Assembly (NCBI GenBank): GCA_944548615.1
Contig: OX155964.1
Span: forward strand, 372,001-436,000
DNA: 64,000 bases
DNA from: Micropterix aruncella
Taxonomy: Eukaryota > Arthropoda > Insecta > Lepidoptera > Micropterigidae
Direction: 5' to 3'
The notes beneath the pieces were generated by a model that made no database searches, was not told the origin of the DNA, and saw nothing but the letters and a program-made list of their open reading frames with translations. Position numbers and translations under genes: made by a program. Of this stretch, positions 47,205 through 58,302 are shown piece after piece. How positions within the stretch are numbered: position 1 is the stretch's first letter; every line of letters begins with the position of its first letter.

Positions 47205-47375
47205 ATCGTATGTCACTCGGGATGACATAACAATTCTAACAATATCACATACTTCTACATCGGTTGAAGCATTTAGAAGTTATGGAGGAATAAAGAAACG
47301 GACATACATATATACGTGAACACTGAAAATATTACATTCTTTTTTTTTGGACAGTCGTATAAAAAGGGAAGAAAG
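47205..47375 (+). repeat. R-E interspersed repeat, copy 2
   Basis: tatgtcactcgggatgacat, catttagaagttatgg and ggacagtcgtataaaaa match 17735-17935. Confidence 0.6.
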
Positions 47376-47519
47376 TGTAGAAAGTGTGTAGTGTAGAATT
47401 GCGAAATTTTTAATAATTCCTTGAAATTGAAACGCCTCCTAGAACTTCTAATTTTTGAAGGGAGCTGGCTCCGCTGATGCGCTGCATAAACAGAGAGAGA
47501 ATTAGGGAGAAACGACGTT

Positions 47520-49085
47520 TGATGAAGTTTGTCTGTTTGGTTTAAAAAGCTTTATTGCACACACAAAAGAGTACAATTGCCAAGTGGCAATATCTTCCGG
47601 CCATACCGCCAGGGTTATTGTGACTGAAGGTTTATATGGGCAAATTGATTTACTAGTAATAATAATAATAATAATATTAATTAAACGCTTTATTTGCTCA
47701 AACAAAAAGGCGAATACACTTATATAATAGTCATTATAGTATAAAATATTAAACAGTGAATAGTACCTAACGTATGCTAACTAGATATCGAAGGGAGGAA
47801 TGGAATATAAGGACAAGCAAAGGAGACGGGAGGGGAGGGGGGTATTCATGATTTGAGTAAATGTCTCTTTAGAGATGGCACGGATTTCCAGATTCGGGCC
47901 GCCTGCACTGCGAAAGACCTGGACATGAAAGTTGATGAATGCTGAGGTATAGCCAGTAATAGATTTTCCTGAGAGCGCAATGGAAGGCCATGGGATGAAA
48001 GCGGAGAGAAGAGATTATACAAATAAATAGTCCTGTTTGACTGTAGTACGTGGGAGTTAGTGGGCCCTTGCTGAGTTGGCCACGAAGACCCATTCTGTTC
48101 AGGGTTGGTAACACTCACGGGTCAACACCTATCCGACGGCCTCCACGCATGAAATGCGAGCCTGGGTAGGACTCTGGCCCTATGGTCAGTTTCCCCTGAG
48201 AATCAACCTTCTGGCGCTCCTGGACGGTCTGCGCACCGTGCGGCATAAGCCAATCGATTGCCCACTCTGACTAACAGTCAAGGGAGTCTGGAAGCAGTAC
48301 TGTTTCCTATAGAGCGGGGGTGGTTGCGGACGGCGACTGCTCTTGTAACGACCATCGGCTACCCGATCCTGGGTGAACAGCCGGGCAAAGGATGCCGTGG
48401 TCCGCGATAGTTTCGGTGTACACCGTTTCACCGCTTCGTAAGGGAGAGGACCGCCAATCGAGAGACTGGAGTAATCTGGTCGCAATTGGAGGTAAGGGCG
48501 TGAGTGTAAGCCCGCTGGGTGACACTCCTGGCTATCTCGCGGTTAAGGCGTTAGCCTCTTACGGGTTTGTGGCGGAGCTAGACGGTGGACTGTTTTTGTC
48601 TCAAGTCTTCTGCGCTCACTCCAGGGAGATAGAACAACTAATCGTTAAAACTTCCTGAGGTGACGGGCTCGCCCCCTGTAGTCGACAACTCTAGTTGACT
48701 GTAGTACACGGAGTATGTGAAAATACCGACATAGTCTAATGGGAAGCCACTCTATTTGCCTGCGGAAGTTCGGTATGTGATCAAACTTCTCCAGGGAATA
48801 AACAAAGCGAATACACGCGCTTTGAATCCTATCTAGCTTATGGAGTAGTTCTTCATTCGCATCTAGGTAGGCCACATCAGCGTAGGAAAACATTGTGCTG
48901 TTTGGGGTGGGATATAAAGCGTGTTGCTTTGACTTGACGGGAGTGGGAAACCATAACTCCCTAGAGGGTTGAATTTCTCCTGTAGATAGAGAGAATAACG
49001 TGGTATTATTGAGCATATTAAATGGTAGTACTAAAATGAGCATATTTATGCGATCCGGATTGATAGCCATTGAAGACAGTTTAAA
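47520..49085 (-). pseudogene. LINE C-terminal remnant split by a nested R-C retroposon
   Basis: The minus-strand part at about 49010-48708 reads YADVAYLDANEELLHKLDRI, then FRRQIEWLPIRLCRYFHILR. The part at 48049-47850 goes on to SHGLPLRSQE and SRSFAVQAARIWKSVPS, a typical LINE ORF2 end. The two parts join in frame at the 13-bp duplication around the nested insert. The 3' UTR and an aat-rich tail reach about 47660. RT core missing. Confidence 0.7.
48050..48694 (+). mobile_element. R-C GC-rich retroposon, longest forward copy, 13-bp TSD
   Basis: The duplication ttgactgtagtac lies at 48037-48049 and 48695-48707. The insert is 645 bp. It begins gtgggagttagtgggccc and ends gtagtcgacaactctag, with no poly-A or simple tail. 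There is no long meaningful ORF. One stretch, tcgcggttaaggcgttagcc, recalls the D-arm of class II tRNAs, but no clear B box follows. Family members at 13.4, 35.7 and 38.5 kb belong to the same subfamily. Confidence 0.85.
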
Positions 49086-49245
49086 TATTCCGATATATGA
49101 TCATATTTTTAGAGATTAAATTAAACCGGTTACAGATATTCTGTAACCGTTCCATTTTATTAAGGAGTGCTTCATTAGTATTAAGATAAGCTATATTCGC
49201 GAGTCTAATATTGGCAATAGAATCGTTTGGGGAATAGTCTGTTTT
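49086..49245 (-). pseudogene. Second LINE C-terminal fragment
   Basis: ANIAYLNTNEALLNKMERLQ parallels YADVAYLDANEELLHKLDRI of the neighbouring LINE. A related but distinct copy thus abuts it. Confidence 0.55.
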
Positions 49246-49739
49246 ATGTTGTTACGATGTTGTTGTCTAGTTGTGCGAGTCGACTATCATACAACCGTCA
49301 ACTTGCGGAACTCTCATAGTAAGTGGACTTTAACATTACTCCCTACGCCCACTTCACCGGGCAGACCGTAAGTGGAAGCTAGGCCAGGGTGACCATAAGA
49401 TTGACCTAGGCCTTAGACCAAAACAATAAACAACTGCCTTGGCTGTGGTTCTACATTACAGTAAAAATCTGCAATGCTACTGTGACCTGTAATAATCTCG
49501 CCAACAAAGCTCTTACATCCCGTCAGTTAAATTTGAGCACTAGTTGGGTCCTCTAATCATAACGCCCTCTACGATTATCTGTCGATAATGTACTCTTCGT
49601 GTTGGTACGGACCGCTTAATAAAAAGTTGGTGATCGTACGGATGATAATGTGGTTTCTCAATCGTCCGTTTGTTTGGCAGGTCGCATATCTGTTTCAGTA
49701 GGGTAATATAAATCCAATCAGCTGTTTTCGTTAATATAA

Positions 49740-50240
49740 TAGAGCTTGGCGAAAGAATTATCGAAATCGTACAACGCGTTCTTGAGTTATGGCCTCTTGA
49801 GCCATTGTGACTCCGAAAAGAATAGTTTGATTAAAAAAAATCTTGAATGTACGGTTTTTCTTTTTAATTTAGAGAACTGCTAAAAAGTTAGTTACCGTAT
49901 GTATTTCCAAATGGAACAATGTGTTCTTGAGTTATGGTCTCTGAAGCATATTAGGCCATCATAACTCAATAACGCATAGTCAGATTTTAAAAATTTTTAG
50001 ATACTCGGTTTTTCTTTTCCAATCTGAGAACTAATAACAGGTTAGTGACCGTATAGCTGAAAATATATTTTTTCAGTCATCCGTATGTATGGCAGCACCC
50101 TTGCGTAGTTTATGGACGACCCCCATCTATTCGTCTCTTCCCATTGATGAATAAAACAGATTAGTGAAGGAATTATCAAATCAGAGAACGCGTCCTTGAG
50201 ATATCGATGATTCAGACATCCATCCATCCAGAAAGACATT
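49740..50240. repeat. Decayed ~150-bp tandem repeat
   Basis: gcgttcttgagttatgg near 49778, 49919 and (variant) 50187; cggtttttctttt.. followed by gttagt.accgta near 49850 and 50006. Two to three degraded units, no coding sense. Confidence 0.5.
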
Positions 50241-50329
50241 TTTTTTCGTTTTTATGGTTTTAAATGTTTTGAAACGTTGAGAAAGTTGTTTTTGAGTAAA
50301 ATGTATATTTTTGCCACTTGGGCGATTTC

Positions 50330-51090
50330 AATACGCTGCATGTCAGCCTGTGGGCAGACCCTGGCGTAATTTTAGTTCCAAGTGTGGCTTCTATACAGAT
50401 CACAGCATTACCACGGCCCTTGTTAGTCACAAATAATATTACACGAGCTATAAACAACAGAAAACTCACAGGTCTAACGCTTTTTGATTTCAGCAGCACA
50501 TTTCATTCTGTAGACTATGACCTTCTTTCAGAATGATCTTTATTTTAACCGCCTACCATATAACATAAAAGACAATAGCAACCTCAGAACGTCACAAAAA
50601 CTTTTAATGGATTTTTTTACAACAAATACGTTTTACTCTATTGAGGAATTTATAAATTTTACAAAATGACTTTTTTTACAGCCCCTTTATTTTAATGTAA
50701 TGCGTATACTGATTATTTCATTTGTTGATTGTTTTAGCTTGAATTAATTATTTTATTGATTGTTTTACTTATATGGTATCTTATATTTAAATATAATTAC
50801 AATGTATTTAGATTCTTCTTGGACAAAACATTATAAAAATTACTTTGATTGATTATCTGATTATAAATTATTGATGATTATTGCTTTTATTTCATCATTT
50901 CTGATATTGATTATTTTAATTGTTAATGGTTTTAGTGTTACTGCTTGTTGATTGTGCCTTATATAGCTTCTACTTTATTAAGTTTCTTCTAAAATGAAAT
51001 GTTGTATGCTCTCTGGGCAGTTTGTTACTTAAACATTGTATGTTTTTTTAATAATTCACACAATAAAGAACTTGAACTTGAACTTGACTG
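50330..51090 (+). pseudogene. Internally deleted LINE with cttgaa-repeat tail
   Basis: LTGLTLFDFSSTFHSVDYDL is the RT palm motif with its first catalytic Asp. It is followed at once by FNRLPYNIKDNSNL and FYSIEEFINFTK, the extreme C-terminus, so the fingers-to-thumb part between them is deleted. The 3' UTR ends in (cttgaa)n at 51070-51086. Confidence 0.65.
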
Positions 51091-51279
51091 ATCTTTCTAA
51101 ATATTTCTTACTTTTGAAAATGTACAGTTTATATTATATTCATATTTATTTAATTAGTATAATGGTATACAAGCCATATTGAAGGTAAGCAAATATTTTT
51201 TTATTTCGTATATACGACGTAAGAAAATGTTTGAAAATACAAAGAAATAAAATAAGAAAAAAGAAAAAACGCAAGAAAA

Positions 51280-51640
51280 TTATAAGAGAAAATACAACAA
51301 TATAGAGACAAACGAGATAATTAAACAAATTAAAAAAGAAAAAGCCTTAACATTATTGATTTTAGTCATAACAGGAGTAATATTCATCCAGTGGGTAAAA
51401 CGCCTTATCTGCACGACAAGTGATTGCGATTGTCGAATATGATCGCTGAGCTTGTTGTGAACCACTGGGCCGGCGACATATGCTAGCTTCTCCGACTTGG
51501 ATAAGGCATGACTCACCGAACGTAGCTTGCTCGGTGATCTCGTTGGTTTGTAGTGATGCACACCATTCACTTCAAAATAGGCGAGATGTCTGCGAACGTA
51601 TAGCGCTACTTCCATTATATAAACGGACGGTAGCGTCATT
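51280..51640 (-). pseudogene. LINE ORF2 C-terminal fragment
   Basis: MTLPSVYIMEVALYVRRHLA.. and YVAGPVVHNKLSDHIRQS have the usual layout of CR1/Jockey-like ORF2 ends. Truncated on both sides. Confidence 0.55.
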
Positions 51641-52253
51641 ACGCACAGTTATCTAAACAGAGGTCTTGCATTCGTATCAAGCGGCACACGCGCTATTGTG
51701 CGGATGGTACGCTTCTGCATAATGAAGGCCCTTTGCCTGTCAGCTGCACGCAGCTGTACGTTAGCAGCGAATGGACATAAGCAACATTTACAGCTTGTCA
51801 AAACTCTCGATATTATAACAGGGAAGGTGATATCGATAGCTGGCGTCTACTTGTATCAATTTTCGTAAATTTAATTACGGAACGATGCACTTGTTCCAAT
51901 CTACTCTATGCCGATTATCAGAAATAATATTTTGTGCCATCTATTCCAATTGCACGGTCGCCCTACCCGTAACGGCACGTTCACACACCTCCTCTGTCAC
52001 GACCAAATTAAACGCTCCAACGAACGATTTACACGCATCGGAAGTCTTATTTACAAATAATTCTACGATTGAGAAATTGCTAAAAGGCGTCGTCGCGTCG
52101 CGGTCGCTTGAGACGTTTTTGCGCCGCTCGACTCCTCTCCGGGCGTTCATTTGTATTCATAATGAGCGCGTCTGTGGAATGCCGTAAGAGCCATTAACGT
52201 AGGCGTGTGAATTGGCACTGTTCGGCATAATATTGTCTCACTGTCAAGTGCCA

Positions 52254-52265
52254 TGCGCATGCGCA
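52254..52265. promoter_or_regulatory. Perfect NRF1/erect-wing-type palindrome
   Basis: tgcgcatgcgca matches the NRF1 binding palindrome exactly. No gene start is recognised nearby, so it could be chance or part of an unseen promoter. Confidence 0.3.
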
Positions 52266-52387
52266 TGAGTGTAAAATCTAAGCGGCGAAACGGTATAATG
52301 AACCGGAAAATGGGCACTTTTATCTCTACTCCAGAAATCTTTCGTTTGAGACCATAGACCGTGTTTTTCAGCGACTCCACAAGGTAC

Positions 52388-52408
52388 GGGGGGGGGGGGG
52401 GGGGGGGG
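52388..52408. repeat. Poly-G run (G21)
   Basis: Twenty-one consecutive G on the plus strand. Able to form G-quadruplexes and prone to length error in sequencing. Confidence 0.9.
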
Positions 52409-52601
52409 CTAGGGTCGGCTTATTTTCAAGGGTTGCCATACAGATCAAAATTCATCATTTATATGTGCATTCTTTTTTGGAAAGAAAAGATTGAAGTGCA
52501 TTATTTTTTTGGGTAAAAAAATATTGACAACGCAACATAATCAGAATTGCTTGTCCAGCTACTACTAGATAATCATTTCCCAGTAAAATTCAAAATAGAG
52601 G

Positions 52602-53354
52602 GCAGTACTGCCTCGAAACGTGCACGGGTTTGATATTTTAACTCCCTTTCCAAAGTCGTGCTCAAATGAAGGCACGAGTCCTCCAATCGCGCACGGTTTT
52701 GCAAAGGGCATGCACCCTTATTTATTTCCGTGTTTAATAGGAGGCAGTACTTGCCTTGACACGCACGGAATCCATGTTTGTTTCAGGGCATTTCATGTGA
52801 GATGTTTGATGAATAGTCATGAGAACAAAGTTTTTATTTTTTTATTAGAGCAACAAAATCTACAGTTAAAGATGTAAGAGTATGGTAATGTAAGGCAATC
52901 AACGTTCCTACGTTAATAATAAAGTAGTTTAAAAAAATAGCAGGAGGCTCATTAACATGAATATTTGATGCAATATTATGAAGACGTTTTTTTTTCACAG
53001 TTTCTGTCTTGGCTGTTCGTCCTGACTGAATCCTTCCACTGCATTGTAGACCTCTTTCTTTGCTCTTTTGTGATACAATATTTTACGACTTCAAAATTGA
53101 CACATTACCACTAAGATACTAATCGAAAACACAGTCTATAAACATAACTTCAACATGTAACCCTAATCTCAAACACGAGACCTGAACTTCATGCGTCGTT
53201 CGCGATTGGAGAAAAAATACTTTATCGTCTTTAATTCAACACGTGTTTGGAACAAAATTTCGGTTACAAACCCGAAGGACTCGTGCCTTCATTTGACCAC
53301 GATTTTGGAAAGGGAGTTAACATATCAAACCCGTGCGTGTTTCGAGGCAGTACT
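52602..53354. mobile_element. TIR element of about 750 bp with ~80-bp inverted ends
   Basis: The left arm at 52602-52682 and the right arm at 53277-53354 are reverse complements over about 80 bp with few mismatches (gcagtactgcctcgaaac, ttaactccctttccaaa, aaatgaaggcacgagtcc). A third, diverged arm-like tract (ggcagtacttgccttgacac) sits inside at about 52743-52765, suggesting nesting. No transposase. Confidence 0.75.
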
Positions 53355-53394
53355 TCCTTCTATTGCACACGCAAACGGAAATACGCTTCCCAGC

Positions 53395-53605
53395 TAAGTC
53401 AGCATTTTCCGTTGGGATAAAATTAACGGAAATGCATTTCAAGTCTGTCGATCAAATCTGACATAATGTATGTGTGGGTTATACCCACACATACATTATA
53501 AACACTTTACGGTAAGGTTGGTTTTAAGAGATTGTCGTATGCTAATAAACTCGCCTATTGTGAAATTTCACAATTAAGAGTAGAAACAAACAAAGAAACT
53601 GTTAA
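53395..53605 (+). mobile_element. SINE S1, 5'-truncated copy
   Basis: attttccgttgggataaaat, aagtctgtcgatcaaatct and agagattgtcgtatgctaat lead to an aattaagagtagaaacaaac tail. An acquired atgtatgtgtgggt inverted pair lies at 53466-53495. Confidence 0.65.
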
Positions 53606-55060
53606 AAAGAATATGTTGTATCCAGTCTATAACCTCGTTAGTGACTGCCAGTATTTTCAAGAAGGATTTAATGAGGTTTGTGAAATCCTCTGTTAAACGA
53701 GATCCTCTTTTAAATGAACAGTCATCGCTGCTGGGTAGAACAAAAAAATATTCTGCGTCTATATGATTTAAATACGATACGATCAATACGATGATGCGTT
53801 ATCGTACGCACAACGTCACTTAAGAGTCCGATAAAGAGTTTGATAAAGTATTTTTACATAAAAATTACGTTAATACAATTTACTCTCAAATAACAAATAA
53901 CAGTGTCATGTAACTTAAATGACGATTTTTGGAAAAATGTTTAATACGACCTCTATTATATACGATTTAGATATTTGTATTAAAATCTGTATGATGCTGT
54001 GATCTAACGCTATGCCAAGTTTCATGACCCTGTAATTTATCCTAGTGTAATTTGTATTGGTGTTTTGTATGAAGAGCTTCGTCGTGATTTTATGATTCTC
54101 CCACTCTTTCCGGTCTGGATACCGCTAGGGACGTCAGAGACGAAACGACAATCCCAATATTATGAATTCTAACTGAAAATCGTGACATTCGTTTCCGGAC
54201 GCCTTTGGACTAATTTGACCCATGTAAATCCGAATTTGCCCGGTGCCAAGTCAGATTGTCATAGAAATGGCTCTACTTTGTTTTTTCGTCTGTTTATAAA
54301 TTTGTATCATGATTATTTGATGTTAAATATTTGATTTAGATCAATATTTTTGATTTCTTTGATTTGATTATTATGATTTCTTATTTTTGTTCATTTGTAT
54401 TTATTTGATTTGTGTTTCTCGTATGTGCCAATAATAAATAGGTGTATCCTGAAAACCAGGATAAGAAATATCCTGAGGATACCCCCTAAGTTGCAGCGTT
54501 TGTAATTTATTTACAGTCTTTTTACAGTAATATTTGTGTTTTTTTATTGTTTTCTGTATGTTTCTTGGTAACAACAGCTGCAAATAAATATTTTTTAAAG
54601 TAGTGCCTATAGCGCTCGAAATATGTCTACTTCCGGTTACCGAGATCCTGAAATGCATACTTCTGGTATCTCGATATATTTGGGAACCTCCGCTTTGGAA
54701 TCAGCCAACTTAATAACCAATCTAATAAGTTCAGTAGTTCATTTTACGGCACAGAAAGTGGAAAAAATAGCTAACTTTCGGTTCTAAACGCCATCCCATC
54801 TTGAAAACAACACTTCCGGTGAGCGATTGGTCTTGAAACCTGTTTATTTGCACTCGGAGACCCTAGAAACCTCGTCATTAATTCCTAGAACAGCATTTTG
54901 AAGTAAAAGCAACAGAAACCACCCTTACATCCGGGGTAAGAAACCATATTAGACGCCATCTTGAATTCTAAGCATAGGAGGAAAAACTGACTTGGCAACG
55001 GGCAGATTCTGATTTAAGAAGGTTATATTGTTCTAAAAATAACTCACGATTTGCCGTTAG
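53606..55060. other. Unassigned intergenic DNA
   Basis: No convincing ORF, RNA gene or shared repeat. A small hairpin, ggtgtatcctgaa.., lies near 54440-54480. Confidence 0.4.
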
Positions 55061-55066
55061 ATTTAA

Positions 55067-55455
55067 TTAACACGCTTTTATTAGGTCGACCTGTATGTAA
55101 CTATGTAATGGAATCTAAGGTAACTAATTTAACCATCTTCCAAGGATCGTAGCGTCATGAAAATTGGCAGCTGTATGTAGTTCTGATGGCAATACAGTAA
55201 TATAATACTGTCGAACTGATCTGATGATGGAGTCGGAAGATATGAACTGGAACTCCACGATGGAACATCGTATCATAGCTGTGTTTGGACTTGTTAGAAA
55301 AGTCTTGGAATGAACTTTGACCACGATTAGGTTTCAAGGTCTGATGATGAAGCCGGAAGATAGGCACTGGCATTCCATGATGGAATATTGTATCATAGCC
55401 GTGTGTATGTGAATATCGTATCATAGCCCAAAATAGTGTTTTTAGTGTTTTTTTA
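55067..55455. repeat. R-B repeat, copy 3
   Basis: Starts aacacgcttttattagg and matches 10668-11000 almost exactly through the first tandem unit. The second unit is truncated. Confidence 0.75.
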
Positions 55456-56105
55456 AAAACTAATAATTTATTATTTTTAGAGCGTTTTTTGATAATGTCC
55501 CCGCAAGTATAAGGTGCGTGCGCAGCCGCTCAGCTACCGGCCTAGCCACGAAGCAGATGCCTTAATTAAGCAGCAAAATCACCCCTATTGTGGTAGGTAT
55601 CATCACACATAAGAGATGTCGAGCAACACCTAGGTTCCGCAAAATGCAGTTTGGGAATTCCTGCACCTGAGTAAAGATCACGTAGGTAATGAGCTGCACA
55701 ACAGCAAAGAAGATGGAGTAGAATCACATGCTTGTTTGAGTAATATCTTAGATTGCAGACATTGCAGTAGACAAATCACCTCACAGGACTAGCAAATGTG
55801 AAGATTCCTCTTGAGGAAGCATTTGTGATTCGCGAATGTAACCTGTTTACCGCTAATGTAACTGCTGATTGCGCTGTCGCAGTCGTACCAATCGTCCGAG
55901 AAATCAACAACGAGTAATCGGTTTCTTAGTTTATTATTTTCTTTTAAAACACAATAATCTTTGCATGGAGAAATTATCGGTATCGTTGCCAAAATTGAAC
56001 CCAAACACTAAAATTTTCTTGCTCTAGGAAAGCGTTGAGCAAACATTGTCGATGGATGGCCAGATAACTACCATGACTTATAATTATCGCTGAGACCCTT
56101 TTGTC
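55456..56105. other. Unassigned intergenic DNA
   Basis: No gene or shared repeat recognised. Confidence 0.4.
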
Positions 56106-56780
56106 AATTTATTATGATGTAGTAGTAGTAGTAGTAGTAGTGGGTAGAGTGGGGGGCTTGTTTCCAGCCCTTGGTGTCACCTAGATCTGTAAGGTCTTTT
56201 GTAACTGCCCACTATGTGGTTAGGTCAGTGGTCAGCTAGTAGCCCGGTACGTCTTACCAGTCCAAGTAGATCACTGACCTTCAAGTTGGGCAGATCGCTG
56301 GGTTCGAGAAAGGCTCGTCCCAGTAAACTGTGTCTTTTGACGGCGAGCCCTGGACAGCGACCAACAATGTGTATGCTGTCTTCAGGTTCCTCGCCACATA
56401 TTCGGCAGTCCTTGCTCTCGGTCAACGGCCAAGGTTGAATAGATGAGCTCTAAGGGTCGTGTGTCCGGTGAGGAGACCGATAGTGGTTCTAAGGTTCTTC
56501 TTGCTCATGTCAAGTAGGGCCTTGGTTTTGTTCTGTAGTGCTCCATCGTGGCTTTTGCCTGGCGACATCTCTGGCTCTGTTTCCAGGAAGCCTGATGTTC
56601 CCGCTCCAAGCAGTCCCTGATGATTTTTTTACCTGTGGCGAAGGGGACCCCTACAACTGGCTCCAGTGGGCATTCCAGTGTGACCAGTTTTGCCAGTCTG
56701 TCGGCCTCTTCGTTGCCGGGTATGCCTTGGTGACCCGGTATCCATATGAGTTATTTATATCCATATTAATTTATTATGAT
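56106..56780 (-). mobile_element. 5'-truncated R1/I-type LINE with 13-bp TSD and (CTA)n tail
   Basis: The duplication aatttattatgat at 56106-56118 and 56768-56780 bounds the insert 56119-56767. On the minus strand it starts in an RNase H domain (WIPGHQGIPGNEEADRLAKL). It passes through LLTGHTTLRAHLFNLG and the zinc finger CRICGEEPEDSIHIVGRCPG, and ends in cta units. Two frameshifts break the frame. Confidence 0.88.
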
Positions 56781-57261
56781 ACAACTGACTAAAAACTAAT
56801 GATATTAAAAATTACTGAACACCAAATAGATAAGATATTTCACCAATATGTATCAGGCTAGTTCTAAGCGGAGCAACCATAGATCTACTGTATCACTAAA
56901 ACGTTTTAAATGAAGTGGGTCACTTTCCGCGTTGTATACACTTTTCTAACCAACATATAGGACCAATCTGTTAGCAAGTCCCCAGGCAAGTACCCGCCAT
57001 TGCGAAGTCGACTTAAAAAAAGTCGACCTGAAATTAGTTACAACCGGCCAGTCAAAAGGCCAGGCAAGTAGCCTACATTGCAAAAAAGTCGACTTGAGAT
57101 TAGTGTCAACCGGCCAGCGCTACAATAACTGTCACAATAGGCCAGGGTTGTCAGTGAGCAAATTTTCCCCATATTTGGGAATAATTTTCAGGGAAAATTA
57201 AATAATTATAAAATTAATAGAAGCACAGTATTAAGATTACAGGCATCACCGAAAAGTCAAT

Positions 57262-58302
57262 ATGAACTGCAACAAATGTTCCAAACGAGTGGCCACTAAA
57301 GACAGACTAGTTTGTGCACATTGTAGATTACAGTTGCATTATACTTGCGCAAATATGCCAAAAATAGACTATACTCGCCTTACCGAACAAAAATTGGCTC
57401 AGTGGCTCTGTGATCATTGTAGGATTCTGGATCCTAGGGATGCAAGAAATGTCCTCTCACCTTCCACCTTTTCGACAACGAGTTCACCGGCAGAAAGGTC
57501 TACAAAATCAAACGTCATCGATATTGATGAACTGAATTTATTGATTGATAAACAACTAGGCAGCCTCAAGGAGACGATAATATCGTACATTGATGACAAA
57601 CTGACCGAGTTTAATAATAAAATAGAAGTAATTAAAAAGCAAAATGATGACATCTTAAAAACAGCCGATTTTCTGTCAAATCGTTATGATTTCCTGGTAG
57701 AAAAAATCGATTGTATGGAGAGAGGAATTGCGAACATCCCCATCCTACAAAAAGCCAATACAGAGCTACAAAAGGAAATATCGCTTTTGAAATATAAGAA
57801 CGACAATTATGAACAGGAACAAAGAAAACGTGAGATCGAAATTAGAGGAGTTCCTGACGAATGCAAAAATCTAGATGACATCATCCTGAAGATTGGATCC
57901 TTCGTAAATTGTGAAGTATCAATGGACGATATTGACAATCTGTTTCGACCCACCCACAAAAAATCCGAAAAGAAACCAAAAAGTATTGTAGTAAAGTTTC
58001 ACCATGACATGAAGCGGAATGCACTTTTAAAAGCTGTAAAAAATCATAATAAAATTTGTAAAACCAATAGCAAAAAACTGAACACACGTGATTTAGGAAT
58101 CCCTGGTGACAGTACACCAATATACGTGTCGGAAAATCTCACCCATAATACAAGGTTCCTACTAGGTCGCGCTAAAGCATTTTCCCGAGAGAATGGGTAT
58201 AAATATACATGGGTAAATAATGGCCGAGTATTCATTCGCAAAGATGATAATGAAAAACCCGTTCTTATTAAAAATGAAAGCACTTTTTTAGATTTGAAGT
58301 AG
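57262..58302 (+). CDS. CR1-type ORF1: PHD finger, coiled coil, FP-type C-terminal domain
   Basis: A 346-aa protein. The N-terminal C4HC3 finger uses C3, C6, C18, C21, H26, C29, C50 and C53, a PHD-type order. A Lys/Glu/Ile-rich coiled coil spans about residues 95-200. The C-terminal part (REIEIRGVPDE.., STPIYVSENLTHNTRFLLGR, NGYKYTWVNNGRVFIRK) resembles the FP C-terminal domain also known from the baculovirus FP25K family, and is common in insect LINE ORF1 proteins. Role: RNA binding and particle formation for the element. The ATG follows gtcaat and is the first in frame. Confidence 0.85.
   Translation: MNCNKCSKRVATKDRLVCAHCRLQLHYTCANMPKIDYTRLTEQKLAQWLCDHCRILDPRDARNVLSPSTFSTTSSPAERSTKSNVIDIDELNLLIDKQLGSLKETIISYIDDKLTEFNNKIEVIKKQNDDILKTADFLSNRYDFLVEKIDCMERGIANIPILQKANTELQKEISLLKYKNDNYEQEQRKREIEIRGVPDECKNLDDIILKIGSFVNCEVSMDDIDNLFRPTHKKSEKKPKSIVVKFHHDMKRNALLKAVKNHNKICKTNSKKLNTRDLGIPGDSTPIYVSENLTHNTRFLLGRAKAFSRENGYKYTWVNNGRVFIRKDDNEKPVLIKNESTFLDLK

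Noticed and set aside
57800..58302. Viral insertion because of the FP25K-like domain
   Set aside because: The domain sits in a LINE ORF1 behind a PHD finger and before an intact ORF2; no other viral gene is nearby.
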